A DNA stretch of 64,000 nt from Amaricoccus macauensis (GTDB lineage: Bacteria; Pseudomonadota; Alphaproteobacteria; Rhodobacterales; Rhodobacteraceae), in assembly GCF_014201905.1 (NCBI RefSeq), contig NZ_JACHFM010000001.1, positions 372,001-436,000 on the forward strand, written 5' to 3'. Positions within the stretch are counted from its first letter, which is position 1; every line of letters begins with the position of its first letter. Both the position numbers and the translations under genes were made by a program. This document shows, piece after piece, positions 34,961 through 43,953 of this stretch. The notes below the pieces were generated by a model. The model did not search any database. It saw only the letters and a program-made list of their open reading frames with translations, and was not told the origin of the DNA.

Positions 34961-35710
34961 ATGAAGCACTTCGCCGCCGCTGCGCTCGCCTTGACAATTT
35001 TCACGCTGCCTGCCGCCGCCGACACGATCCGCGTCGGCATGTCGGGCGGGTATTTCCCCTTTACCTTCGTCAAGCAGGACGTCCTGCAGGGCTTCGAAGT
35101 CGACTTCATGTACGCGATCGGCAAGGAGACCGGCGACACGATCGAGTTCAGCACCATGGGCTTCTCCGGCCTGATCGGCGCCCTCGAGGCCGGCCGCATC
35201 GACACGGTGGCGAACCAGATCACCATCACGCCGGAGCGCGAGGCGAAGTTCGCGTTCACCCAGCCTTACGTCTACGACGGCGCGCAGGTGGTGGTGCGCG
35301 AGGGCAACGACGCGATCAAGGGCGTCGACGACCTGCGGGGCAAGACCGTGGCGGTGAACCTCGGCTCGAACTTCGAGCATCTCCTGCGTGAGCTGCCGTT
35401 CGCGAACGAGATCACCATCAAGACCTACGAGAGCAACATCGAGCAGGACACGGCGCTTGGCCGGGTCGATGCCTTCGTCATGGACCGGGTGTCCTCGGCG
35501 CAGGTGATCGCCGAGTCGCCGCTGCCGCTCCAGCTCGCCGGGGCACCGTTCTCCGAGATCCGCAACGCCCTGCCGTTCCGCAAGGACGAGACCGGAGAGG
35601 CGATGCGCGACCGGGTGGACGCCGCGATCACCAAACTGAAGGCCGACGGGACGCTGAAGGCGATCTCGGAAAAGTGGCTCGGCGCCGACGTCACCGCGCC
35701 CGCCTCCTGA
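34961..35710 (+). CDS. Polar amino-acid ABC transporter substrate-binding protein
   Basis: A 249-residue family-3 solute-binding protein with a Sec signal (about 1-20, ending LPAAAD). The fold markers are IRVGMSGGYFPFTFV, QGFEVDFMYAIGKETG and ANQITITPEREAKFAFTQPY, as in cystine- or glutamine-binding proteins. The ATG at 34961 has GGAGAGGA upstream; an in-frame ATG at 34934 would spoil the signal peptide. The specificity is not visible. It is first gene of a three-gene import operon. Confidence 0.92.
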   Translation: MKHFAAAALALTIFTLPAAADTIRVGMSGGYFPFTFVKQDVLQGFEVDFMYAIGKETGDTIEFSTMGFSGLIGALEAGRIDTVANQITITPEREAKFAFTQPYVYDGAQVVVREGNDAIKGVDDLRGKTVAVNLGSNFEHLLRELPFANEITIKTYESNIEQDTALGRVDAFVMDRVSSAQVIAESPLPLQLAGAPFSEIRNALPFRKDETGEAMRDRVDAAITKLKADGTLKAISEKWLGADVTAPAS

Positions 35711-35713
35711 GCA

Positions 35714-36385
35714 ATGGTGGTCGATCTCGAGTACATGGCGAGCCTCGTGCCCGTCATCCTGCGCTACGTGCCGCTGACCCTCGGGATGGCGATCATTTCC
35801 ATGGCGATCGCCCTCGTGCTCGCCGCGGCGCTTGCCATCGTGCGGGTGCTGCGGGTGCCGGTGGCCGACCGGATCGTCGCGGTCTACATCAGCTTCTTTC
35901 GCGGCACGCCGCTCCTCGTGCAGCTCTTCCTCTTCTACTACGGCCTGCCGCAGCTCCTGCCGGCGGCGCGCAGCATCGACGGGGTGACGGCGGCGGTGAT
36001 CGGGCTGACGCTGCACTTCTCCGCCTACATGGCCGAGAGCATCCGCGGCGCGATCCTCGGCATCGACCGCAGCCAGTGGGAGGCGGGCGCCTCCGTCGGC
36101 ATGACCGAGCTGCAGCTCATGCGGCGGATCATCCTGCCGCAGGCGGCGCGGGTGGCGGCGCCGACGCTGCTCAACTACTTCATCGACCTGATCAAGAGCA
36201 CCTCGCTCGCCTTCACCCTCGGCGTGACCGAGATGATGGGCGCGGCACAGAAGGAGGCGGCGGGGAGTTTCCGCTACCTCGAGGCGTTCCTTGTCGTCGC
36301 GCTCATCTACTGGGCGATCGTCGAGGCGCTGTCCTTCGTGCAGCGGCGGATGGAGGTGCGTCTCGCCCGGGCGTTCGTGCGATGA
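35714..36385 (+). CDS. Polar amino-acid ABC transporter permease
   Basis: A 223-residue HisMQ-type permease with about five transmembrane helices. It has the N-terminal SFFRGTPLLVQLFLFYYGLPQL motif and the EAA loop EAGASVGMTELQLMRRIILPQAAR. It starts three bases after the binding-protein stop. Only one permease gene is present, so the pore should be a homodimer. Confidence 0.94.
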   Translation: MVVDLEYMASLVPVILRYVPLTLGMAIISMAIALVLAAALAIVRVLRVPVADRIVAVYISFFRGTPLLVQLFLFYYGLPQLLPAARSIDGVTAAVIGLTLHFSAYMAESIRGAILGIDRSQWEAGASVGMTELQLMRRIILPQAARVAAPTLLNYFIDLIKSTSLAFTLGVTEMMGAAQKEAAGSFRYLEAFLVVALIYWAIVEALSFVQRRMEVRLARAFVR

Positions 36386-37125
36386 GCTGCGACACGGGGA
36401 TCCGCATCGAGGGGCTCCTGAAGCGGTTCGGCGAGCGCACGATCCTCGACCGCATCAACCTCGATATCGCGCCCGGCGAGCGGATCGTCATCATCGGGCC
36501 GTCTGGCACCGGCAAGTCGACGCTGCTGCGCTGCCTCGCCTTTCTCGACCGGCCGGACGCGGGGCTGATCGGCGTCGGCGATCTGGAGGTGGAGGCGTCG
36601 AAGGCGTCGCGGCGCGAGATCCTCGCCCTGCGCCGGCGGACGGCGTTCGTGTTCCAGAACTATGCACTCTTCGCCAACAAGACCGCGCGGCAGAACATCA
36701 CCGAGGCGCTGACGGTGGTGAAGCGGATGTCTCAGGCGGATGCGGATGCGCGGGCCGATGCGATCCTTGCCGAGATCGGCCTTGCCGATCGGGGGGACGC
36801 CTATCCCGCGGCGCTTTCCGGCGGCCAGCAGCAGCGGGTGGGGATCGGCCGCGCGATGGCGCTGGAGGCGGAGCTGATGCTGGTTGACGAGCCGACCTCT
36901 GCGCTCGATCCCGAGTGGGTGGGCGAGGTTCTCGACCTGCTCCGCCGGGTCGCGGCGCATCAGACGATGCTGATCGTCACCCACGAGATGCAGTTCGCCC
37001 GCGAGATCGCCGACCGGATCCTCTTCATGGATGGCGGGCGCATCGTCGAGGAGGGTCCGCCCGCGGCGATTTTCGAGCGGCCGCAGGACGCGCGGTTGCA
37101 GACGTTCCTGCGCCGGGTGGGCTGA
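36382..37125 (+). CDS. Polar amino-acid ABC transporter ATP-binding protein
   Basis: A 247-residue ATPase with Walker A GPSGTGKST, signature LSGGQQQRV, Walker B LMLVDEPTSALDPE and the H-loop VTHEMQFAREIADRI. These are classic features of GlnQ/HisP-type proteins. Its ATG overlaps the permease stop by four bases (ATGA). A weak 6-bp hairpin (37128-37144) follows the stop. Confidence 0.95.
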   Translation: MSCDTGIRIEGLLKRFGERTILDRINLDIAPGERIVIIGPSGTGKSTLLRCLAFLDRPDAGLIGVGDLEVEASKASRREILALRRRTAFVFQNYALFANKTARQNITEALTVVKRMSQADADARADAILAEIGLADRGDAYPAALSGGQQQRVGIGRAMALEAELMLVDEPTSALDPEWVGEVLDLLRRVAAHQTMLIVTHEMQFAREIADRILFMDGGRIVEEGPPAAIFERPQDARLQTFLRRVG

Positions 37126-37465
37126 GCCCGCGCAAGTTGCGCGGTCTGGTTTCCCGGCGACCCAGCGGGACCGCAAAGAGATACGCCGGGTCGGGTACAT
37201 CTCGAAACGCCGAAGCACTCGACCCAGTTCGTCATCCGGCATGCTCACCCCAGACGGCTCGGCGGGTCCGTCCGCCACTGCGGCATATCGTGCCGGAGGC
37301 ACGCCGTTGGCATGACGCGTCGAAGGCGCGCGTCCCGCGTGACGGCCGAAACCGGCGGCGCGTTAACCCCGGCGCGACGACGAGGCTTTCCCTCCACCGC
37401 CGCCCGAAGCTACTCTTCTCCTCAGGGGCGCTGTCGCGTTAACCACGATTGCCGCGCCCGACCGT
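37126..37465. other. Gene-free region between two convergent genes
   Basis: Apart from the small hairpin at 37128-37144, this 340-base stretch shows no credible gene. The decamer CGCGTTAACC occurs twice (37359-37368 and 37435-37444), of unknown meaning. Confidence 0.5.
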
Positions 37466-39826
37466 TCACCGCGTCCCCTTCATCGCGTCGAGAAGCGCCG
37501 CCCCGAAGCTGCCCGTCGTCGCAGCCGGCTCGCTCTTCGGCTCCGGGCCGCGCTTGCCCTGCGCGGGCTTGCCACCACCAGACTTGCCACCCGAAGACTT
37601 GCCACCCGCAGACTTCGCAGACGCCGCCTGCTCGCCCCGACCCTGCTGCGGTCGGGCGCCGCCGGAGGCCTCCTTGCGCATGGTGAGGCCGATGCGCTTG
37701 CGGGCCGCGTCGACCTCCACCACGCGCACCTTCACCACGTCGCCCGCCTTCACCACCTCATGCGGGTCCTTCACGAAGCGGTCGGCGAGCTGGCTCACGT
37801 GGACGAGGCCGTCCTGGTGGACGCCGATGTCCACGAAGGCGCCGAAGGCCGCGACGTTCGTCACGGTGCCCTCCAGCATCATGCCGGGCTTCAGGTCGGA
37901 GATCTCCTCGACGCCTTCCTGAAACGTCGCGGTGACGAAGGCCGGGCGCGGGTCACGGCCGGGCTTCGCCAGTTCGGCGAGGATGTCGCGGACCGTCGGC
38001 AGGCCGAAGCGGCCGTCAACGAAGTCCTCCGGATCCACCGAGCGCAGCCGGGCCTCGTCGCCCATCAGGCTCCTGAGGTCGCGGCCGCAGGCGGAGACGA
38101 TGCGGCGCGCCACGTCGTAGGCCTCCGGGTGCACCGACGAGGCGTCGAGCGGCTCCGCCCCGTCGCGGATGCGCAGGAAGCCCGCGCACTGCTCGAAGGC
38201 GCGCGGCCCGAGGCGCGACACGGCGAGAAGCTCCTTGCGGCTCACGAACGCGCCCTTCTCGTTGCGGTGCGCGACGATCGCGTCGGCGAGCGACGGCCCG
38301 AGGCCCGAGACATGGGCGAGCAGCGGCGCCGAGGCGGTGTTGAGATCGACGCCGACCGCGTTCACCGCGTCCTCGACCACCGCCTCCAGCGAACGGCCGA
38401 GGCGGTGCTGGTCCACGTCGTGCTGGTACTGGCCGACGCCGATCGCCTTCGGCTCGATCTTCACCAGTTCCGCCAGCGGATCCTGCAGGCGGCGGGCGAT
38501 CGAGACCGCGCCGCGCAGCGACACGTCGAGCCCGGGGAACTCCTTCGCCGCCAGCTCGGAGGCGGAATAGACCGAGGCCCCCGCCTCGGAGACGATGACC
38601 TTCGTCGGCTTCGTGCCCGGCATCTGCCCGAGGAGATCGGCGACCAGCCGCTCGGTCTCGCGGCTGGCGGTGCCGTTGCCGATGGCGATGAGCTCGACCT
38701 TGTGCCGGACGATGAGCGCCGCGAGGGCCGCCTGTGCGCCGCGCACGTCGTTCTTCGGCTGGAAGGGATAGACCGTTTCGGTCGCCAGCACCTTGCCGGT
38801 CGCGTCCACCACCGCGACCTTCACGCCGGTCCGGATGCCCGGATCGAGGCCGATCGTTGTCCGTGCGCCGGCGGGTGCGGCCAACAGCAGGTCCTTGAGG
38901 TTGCGGGCGAAGACCCGGATCGCCTCTTCCTGCGCCCGCTCGCGCAGGTCGCCCATGAGGTCGAGCATCATCGAGAGGCCGAGCTTCACCCGCCAGGCCC
39001 AGCGCGCCACATCCCGGAGCCAGCGGTCGCCCGGGCCGTCGCCGGCGGCGTCGAGCACTGCCGTCACCGCCGCCTCGACCTGCGGCAGCGCCGTCTCGTC
39101 CGGGCCGATGTCGAGGGTGAGCACGCCCTCGTTGGCGCCGCGCATCATCGCGAGCGCCCGGTGGCTCGGCACCCCCGCCCACTTCTCGCCGTGCTCGAAG
39201 TAGTCGGAGAACTTCGCGCCCTTCTCCTCCTGCCCCTTGACCACCCGCGCGGTCAGCATCGCCTCGCGGTGCAGGAACTCTCGGAGTCGGCCGAGAAGGG
39301 CCGCGTCCTCCGAAAGCTGCTCGGTCAGGATGTCGCGGGCACCGGCGAGCGCCTCCTTCACGTCGGGCACCTCGTCCCCGAGGTAGCCGGCGGCGTGCGT
39401 CTCGGGCGGCGTGGCGCGATCGGCGAGGATCGCCTCCGCGAGGGGGCCGAGGCCGCGCTCGCGGGCGATCATCGCCTTGGTGCGGCGCTTGGGCTTGTAG
39501 GGGAGGTAGAGGTCTTCGAGCGTGGCCTTGGTGTCGGCGGCGGCGATGGCGCTCTCGAGCTCGGGGGTCAGCTTGCCCTGCTCGCCGATCGAGCCGAGGA
39601 TCGTCGCCCGGCGCGCCTCGAGCTCACGCAGGTAGACGAGCCGGTCGGCGAGCGTGCGAAGCTGGGTGTCATCGAGCCCGCCCGTCGCCTCCTTGCGATA
39701 GCGCGCGACGAAGGGGACGGTGGCGCCCTCGTCGAGCAGGCCCGCGGCGGCGGTGACCTGCTCGGGGCGCGCGCCGATCTCGGCGGCGATGGCGCGGGCG
39801 ATGCGGGCTTCGGTTTGCGGGGCCAT
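37466..39826 (-). CDS. tex: Tex-family transcription accessory protein
   Basis: A 786-residue nucleic-acid-binding protein. Its domains in order are an N-terminal helical domain ([18 protein letters not shown]), a YqgF-like RNase H domain ([19 protein letters not shown]), tandem helix-hairpin-helix motifs ([21 protein letters not shown]) and an S1 domain ([31 protein letters not shown]). A low-complexity Gly/Lys/Ser tail of about 60 residues ([16 protein letters not shown]) follows and is longer than in typical homologues. The ATG at 39826 gives the normal N-terminus. The protein is implicated in transcription elongation and RNA turnover. Confidence 0.95.
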   Translation of the reverse strand: MAPQTEARIARAIAAEIGARPEQVTAAAGLLDEGATVPFVARYRKEATGGLDDTQLRTLADRLVYLRELEARRATILGSIGEQGKLTPELESAIAAADTKATLEDLYLPYKPKRRTKAMIARERGLGPLAEAILADRATPPETHAAGYLGDEVPDVKEALAGARDILTEQLSEDAALLGRLREFLHREAMLTARVVKGQEEKGAKFSDYFEHGEKWAGVPSHRALAMMRGANEGVLTLDIGPDETALPQVEAAVTAVLDAAGDGPGDRWLRDVARWAWRVKLGLSMMLDLMGDLRERAQEEAIRVFARNLKDLLLAAPAGARTTIGLDPGIRTGVKVAVVDATGKVLATETVYPFQPKNDVRGAQAALAALIVRHKVELIAIGNGTASRETERLVADLLGQMPGTKPTKVIVSEAGASVYSASELAAKEFPGLDVSLRGAVSIARRLQDPLAELVKIEPKAIGVGQYQHDVDQHRLGRSLEAVVEDAVNAVGVDLNTASAPLLAHVSGLGPSLADAIVAHRNEKGAFVSRKELLAVSRLGPRAFEQCAGFLRIRDGAEPLDASSVHPEAYDVARRIVSACGRDLRSLMGDEARLRSVDPEDFVDGRFGLPTVRDILAELAKPGRDPRPAFVTATFQEGVEEISDLKPGMMLEGTVTNVAAFGAFVDIGVHQDGLVHVSQLADRFVKDPHEVVKAGDVVKVRVVEVDAARKRIGLTMRKEASGGARPQQGRGEQAASAKSAGGKSSGGKSGGGKPAQGKRGPEPKSEPAATTGSFGAALLDAMKGTR

Positions 39827-39914
39827 GATGACTCGGAGAATGGTGACCGGGGACGCGCACAATACCCGGCCGTCGCCGCTCGGCAAGTCACGGAGGGCGG
39901 CGGATACAGCCGTC

Positions 39915-40277
39915 TCAGGCCAGCATGCCCCGCACCGCCTCGACGACGGCCCCCGAGGTGTAGGGCTTGGCCAAGAACCGGCTGCCCTCGGGCAGCGCCG
40001 CCGGATCGGGGACCGCCTTGCCGGAGGTGACGATGATCCGCACCAGCGGCCAGCGGTCGCGCACCATGTGGGCGAGCCCCAGCCCGTCCATGGAGCCCGG
40101 CATGTCGATGTCGGTAAAGAGCAATCCCACGGGATCGTCGCTCGCGAGCAGGCGCAGCGCCTCGTCGGCATCCTGCGCTTCATGCACATGGTAGCCGGCA
40201 TGACGGAGTTCGTCCGATATGGTGAAGAGGATCAGCGCCTCGTCCTCCACGACCAGGACCGTCTCACGCTCTCTCAA
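39915..40277 (-). CDS. Single-domain response regulator
   Basis: A 120-residue CheY-like receiver with no output domain. The acidic pocket is VVEDE (Glu11, Asp12), the phosphoacceptor is Asp56 in FTDIDMPG, and the conserved Thr/Ser and Lys are in IVTSGKA and LAKPYT. It starts four bases after the stop of the HWE kinase gene, so the two form a phosphorelay pair. With no DNA-binding part it must act through another partner. Confidence 0.92.
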   Translation of the reverse strand: MRERETVLVVEDEALILFTISDELRHAGYHVHEAQDADEALRLLASDDPVGLLFTDIDMPGSMDGLGLAHMVRDRWPLVRIIVTSGKAVPDPAALPEGSRFLAKPYTSGAVVEAVRGMLA

Positions 40278-40281
40278 TCGG

Positions 40282-42513
40282 TCAGTCCTCCCACTGCGTG
40301 GGAGGCCACGGCGCGGTCAATATGCATTCAACTCCGCCCGGGGCGAACGCGATCCTCACCGAACCGCCGAAATCCGCCGCCAGCACCCGTTCCAGCAGGA
40401 AACGCCCGAAACCCCGGCGCTCAGGCGCCGAGACCGCGGGGCCGCCGGCCTCCGCCCAGCGCCAGACGAGGCGCGGCCCGTCGGCGGTGTCCTCGCGCCA
40501 CCACGCGACGCTGACATGGCCGCCGTTGTCGCCGAGGGCACCGTACTTCAGCGCGTTGGTGCCGAGTTCGTTGACGGCGAGGGCGAGTGTCAGCGCCCGG
40601 CGCGGACCGATCGCGAGATCCGGTCCGTTGATCGTGATCCGCTCGCCCGGGAACGGGCCGAGCCCGGCCTCGACGACGCCCCCGAGCGAGGCCGTGGTCC
40701 AGCGCGACGCGTTCAGGATGTCGTGCCCGCGGGCAAGCGCTTGCAACCGCGTGTCGAAAGCCGCGCGCGCCGTGGCGAGATCGGTGTCGCGCAGGGTCTG
40801 CGAGGCGATTGCCGAGACCGTGGCGAGGATGTTCTTTATCCGGTGTGCCAGCTCGTGGGTCAGGGTCTGCTGGCGGATCTCTGACTGCTTCGCGTCGGTC
40901 ACGTCGCGCATCACGCCGAACATCTTCACCGGCCGGCCCGCGGCGTCGCGCAGGTATTCCACATGCCGGGCGATCCAGCGCTCCTCGCCAGTATCGCCGC
41001 GGCGGATGCGGTACTCGACGTTCTTTGCCGCCGTGCCGTCCCGCGGGCCTGTCTCCGACCAAGGCGCAAGCCGGTCCTCGGGCAGGACCAGGCGCTCGAA
41101 CACCGCGAGCGGCACGCGCGTCGCCTGCGGCAAGCCCCAGAGCGCCCAGAGCCGTTCGGACCCCATGACGTCGCCGGTGGCAACATCCACCTCGAACGAG
41201 GCAATGCCTGCGGCCTCCTGCGACAACCGCAGGCGCAGCTCGCTGTCCCGCAAGGCCTGCTCCACCAGCTTCTGGTCGTCGATGTCGGTGCTCGTGCCGA
41301 TCCAGCAGCGGGGCAGGCCGTCGCAATCGTGGATGAGGACGGCCCGTGAGAGATGCCAGCGCCAGGCGCCGTCGTGGCGGCGCCGGCGATCCTCGCGTTC
41401 ATAGGGCGCACCCGTCGCCACAGACTCCTTCCAGCGGACGTCGGTCTCGGCCAGATCATCCGGGTGGATGGTCCCGCGCCAGCCGAAGCCGCAGAGCGCC
41501 CCGGGCGTCATCCCCGCATAATCGTGCATCCGGTCGTTCACCCAGGTCTGCCCGCCGTCGAGACCCGCCACCCAGACGTGGTTCGGCATGGTCTGGGCAA
41601 AGGTGCGGAACTGATGTTCGCTCGCGGCGCGTGCGTGCTCGGCCGCGATCCGATCAGAGATGTCGACCCCCTGGACAAAGATGCCCGTGACCCCGCCGCC
41701 GCCGTCCCGGACCGGCTGGTAGACGAAATCGAGCGTCCGCGCCTCGGCCGGGGAGTCCGGCGTGGCCTGCAGCAGCACCTTTACCCCACGGCCGACGTAG
41801 GGCTCACCGGACGCATAGACTCGGTCGAGCAACTCGAAGAACCCCTGCCCGGCGAGCTCGGGCAATCCTTCGCGCACACGGAGCCCGAGCACGTCACGGT
41901 GTCCGATCAACTGGCGGTACGCCGTGTTCGTCAGCTCGAATACGTGCTCCGGCCCGCTCAGGAGCGCCATGAAGCTCGGCGCCTGCTCGAACATCTGCCG
42001 AAGGCGGGCACGATCCTCGACGATCGCGCGCTCGAAGCGCGCCCGCTCGCTGATCTCGGTCACGAGCACCAGGACGCCGACGATCTCGCCCCGGGCGTCG
42101 GGAAGCGGCGAATAGTCGAGGTTGAACCAAACCTTCTCTTCGGCGCCATCTCGCATCAGGCCGAGTTCGTGGTTGCGGAAACTGAGCGTGCCGCCGGCGA
42201 GCACGACCCGAAGAACCTCGGCGTTGAACGCCGCCACCTCGGGCCACGCGGTCAACACCGACGCGCCGAGGCATGCCGGATGCCTGCCCCTGCCCAAGGC
42301 GATCCCGGCGTAGCCGTCGTTGTAGATCATGACGCCGTCCGGCCCGAGCAGCAGCGCGACCGGCACCGGCGCGCGCAGCACCATCGCGATCGCGGTCCGC
42401 CGCGCCTCGGGCCAGCTGTCGATCGGGCCGAGGGCGGTCCCGCCCCACTCGTAGGACGCGATCAGCCGGCCGACGTCACCGCCGCCTGCCAGAAAGGAAA
42501 GATTGTTGGACAT
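40282..42513 (-). CDS. Multi-PAS HWE-family sensor histidine kinase
   Basis: A 743-residue soluble sensor kinase without clear transmembrane helices. Three or four PAS/PAC domains occupy roughly residues 15-530 (for example GTIHPDDLAETDVRWKESV, and GVMRDVTDAKQ at the last PAC). The kinase core has the HWE H-box HELAHRIKNILATVSAIASQ, the N-box NELGTNALKYGAL and the WRWAE (WxE) motif that names the family. HWE kinases often sense light or redox, or feed the general stress response. The PAS ligands cannot be read from sequence. The ATG at 42513 gives a normal N-terminus. Confidence 0.93.
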   Translation of the reverse strand: MSNNLSFLAGGGDVGRLIASYEWGGTALGPIDSWPEARRTAIAMVLRAPVPVALLLGPDGVMIYNDGYAGIALGRGRHPACLGASVLTAWPEVAAFNAEVLRVVLAGGTLSFRNHELGLMRDGAEEKVWFNLDYSPLPDARGEIVGVLVLVTEISERARFERAIVEDRARLRQMFEQAPSFMALLSGPEHVFELTNTAYRQLIGHRDVLGLRVREGLPELAGQGFFELLDRVYASGEPYVGRGVKVLLQATPDSPAEARTLDFVYQPVRDGGGGVTGIFVQGVDISDRIAAEHARAASEHQFRTFAQTMPNHVWVAGLDGGQTWVNDRMHDYAGMTPGALCGFGWRGTIHPDDLAETDVRWKESVATGAPYEREDRRRRHDGAWRWHLSRAVLIHDCDGLPRCWIGTSTDIDDQKLVEQALRDSELRLRLSQEAAGIASFEVDVATGDVMGSERLWALWGLPQATRVPLAVFERLVLPEDRLAPWSETGPRDGTAAKNVEYRIRRGDTGEERWIARHVEYLRDAAGRPVKMFGVMRDVTDAKQSEIRQQTLTHELAHRIKNILATVSAIASQTLRDTDLATARAAFDTRLQALARGHDILNASRWTTASLGGVVEAGLGPFPGERITINGPDLAIGPRRALTLALAVNELGTNALKYGALGDNGGHVSVAWWREDTADGPRLVWRWAEAGGPAVSAPERRGFGRFLLERVLAADFGGSVRIAFAPGGVECILTAPWPPTQWED

Positions 42514-42973
42514 GGCCCCCGCACTCGTCGGTGCGAGGTAAGTCGATCCATTCGCACTGCGCAAGCCCCACTGCGGAGCAGACGCGCCCGGACGATCAGG
42601 CGCGCACGCGCGGTCGTTGCCTCCGGGAGGGATATCCGCCTCGGTCGGCGAGCCGCGTGGTCGTGCCGGCATGAAGGTCACCCACCAGTTCGACCGCTCG
42701 ACTCGGGCCGGTCCGGGTCACCAGCGGCCGGGGACGCGCGATGGAAGGCGCGCCCCCGGTCACCCCGGAGAGCACCTTTCGCATCGAGGAATCCGCGTGA
42801 GACGCTGAAGTGGAAGCCCCGAGAATCCGGTCGTTCACCCCGCCCGTGAGGCCGGCTCCTCACTCTGCGAACTGCGAAGCGATGGTTCGAACCGCAACCA
42901 TCCGACGCGGGCGGCGTTCCCCTCATGCAAGTCACCCGCATCGTTCGTCGGGTGGAAGCGAAAGGATGACCAA
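42514..42973. promoter_or_regulatory. Upstream region of the kinase and csbD genes
   Basis: This 460-base divergent region has no convincing gene; an 80-codon leftward GTG frame (42596-42838) has no family. It holds an EcfG-like promoter match, a 10-bp palindrome GGTTCGAACC (42884-42893), and a 7-bp inverted repeat GATGGTT/AACCATC (42881-42887 and 42896-42902) that overlaps that match. Confidence 0.45.
42896..42920 (-). promoter_or_regulatory. EcfG-type (general stress response) promoter match
   Basis: On the leftward strand the bases read GGAAC, then 17 bases, then GTT, the alphaproteobacterial EcfG pattern. It points toward the kinase operon, about 380 nt away. One or two such matches are expected by chance in a window of this size, so this is only suggestive. 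The neighbouring csbD gene and HWE kinase belong to classes often tied to this sigma factor. Confidence 0.3.
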
Positions 42974-43168
42974 ATGAGCAACAGCACCGTGGACAAGATC
43001 AAGGGCACCGCCAACGAGGTGGCCGGCAAGGCTCGTCAGGCCGTTGGCGACGCCATCGACAGCCCCGAGATGGAAGCGAAGGGCGCTGCCCAGGAGACCA
43101 AGGGCAAGCTGCAGAAGGCCGAAGGCGAGGCCAAGGAGGCCGTGAAGCGCGTCATCGACGACGTCTGA
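42974..43168 (+). CDS. CsbD-family stress-response protein
   Basis: A 64-residue, highly charged CsbD-like protein. It shows the family repeats DKIKGTANEVAGKARQAVGD and KGAAQETKGKLQKAEGEAKE. AAGGA precedes the ATG by eight bases. CsbD proteins are abundant under stress but have no defined biochemical role, and in alphaproteobacteria they are often under EcfG control. A terminator follows within 30 bases, so it is a single-gene transcript. Confidence 0.93.
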   Translation: MSNSTVDKIKGTANEVAGKARQAVGDAIDSPEMEAKGAAQETKGKLQKAEGEAKEAVKRVIDDV

Positions 43169-43193
43169 GCCTTCGGAGGCCGGAAGCGACCGT

Positions 43194-43222
43194 GGCCGCC
43201 CCGAGAGGGGTGGCCTTCTTCT
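43194..43222 (+). terminator. Rho-independent terminator after csbD
   Basis: A 9-bp stem with one G-U pair (GGCCGCCCC with GGGGTGGCC) and a GAGA loop is followed by TTCTTCTGT. It lies 25 nt after the csbD stop, facing the convergent DUF1045 gene. Confidence 0.8.
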
Positions 43223-43228
43223 GTCGAT

Positions 43229-43254
43229 CTACGCTTGCAGCCTACGCTTGCAGC
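43229..43254. repeat. Perfect 13-bp tandem duplication at the DUF1045 stop codon
   Basis: CTACGCTTGCAGC occurs twice head to tail (43229-43241 and 43242-43254). The second copy holds the stop codon and last residues of the leftward DUF1045 gene, so the first is a duplicate of the gene's extreme 3' end. It is probably a recent slippage event with no effect on the protein. Confidence 0.85.
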
Positions 43255-43916
43255 GGAAAGCGCCGCACGAGGTGGAACCGGCCATCCGGCGCCTCGGAAA
43301 ACCGACAGACCTCGCGCACCGGCATGGGCGCGGCGATGAGCGGCGCCGTCGCGTTCGTGAGCGCCCGCAGCGCCGTCTCCGGGGCATCGAGCGATCCGGT
43401 CAGCGTCATGTGGAAGCGGAAGCGGTCGAGGACGTGGGGATAGCCCCATCTCGCCAAATGCGCGCGCGCCCCCGCGTCGAGTTTGTCCGGTCGCCTCCGG
43501 GCAATCTCGGCCTCGGTGAGCGGCGCGCGAAACTCGTCGAGCCCGCGCACCAGCGCGGCCTCGAGTGCAATGAGTTCCCCCGGTACCTCGACCGGGACGA
43601 GAGCGATGAAGCCACCAAGGGCAGCCGTCCGAAGCCGAAGCTCGCACCCCGCGAGCGCTCGCGCGAGGCGCGCCGTCGCCGCGTCGAGGTCGTCGGTCGT
43701 CGCTGACCCGGTGAGGCGGAACGGCGCCTTCAGCGTCGCGTGAAAGCCGTAGCGCGCGGGTTCGGCGACCATCGCATCCGGCAGGAGCGCATTCGGCGAA
43801 CGCGCAACGACCGCTCCCGCCGCCGGGTCCCAGCCGAGCCACGCCGCTCCGAACCGCGCCAGCTCACTGCCTTGCGGCGGCGCGAAATAGATTGCATGCC
43901 GGCGCCAGTCGCCCAT
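43242..43916 (-). CDS. DUF1045 protein, phosphonate-metabolism associated (2H phosphoesterase-like)
   Basis: A 224-residue protein of the DUF1045 family, known almost only from phn gene clusters. It has the 2'-5' RNA ligase-like two-His fold: GFHATLKAPFRL and, in the second half, FRFHMTLTGSL. The opening RRHAIYFAPPQGSELARFGAAWLGWD is characteristic. It is thought to act as a cyclic phosphodiesterase-type accessory enzyme in phosphonate use. The ATG at 43916 is chosen because the frame beyond it would overlap the divergent phnM start at 43954; an ATG at 43955 exists. Confidence 0.9.
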   Translation of the reverse strand: MGDWRRHAIYFAPPQGSELARFGAAWLGWDPAAGAVVARSPNALLPDAMVAEPARYGFHATLKAPFRLTGSATTDDLDAATARLARALAGCELRLRTAALGGFIALVPVEVPGELIALEAALVRGLDEFRAPLTEAEIARRRPDKLDAGARAHLARWGYPHVLDRFRFHMTLTGSLDAPETALRALTNATAPLIAAPMPVREVCRFSEAPDGRFHLVRRFPLQA

Positions 43917-43953
43917 CCTGCTGCCCGAGACCCCGGTAAAGTTGAACGAAGCC

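Noticed and set aside
42596-42838. 80-codon leftward GTG frame between the kinase and csbD
   Set aside because: It has no domain and an Arg-rich, low-complexity composition; not supported as a gene despite the EcfG-like match upstream.
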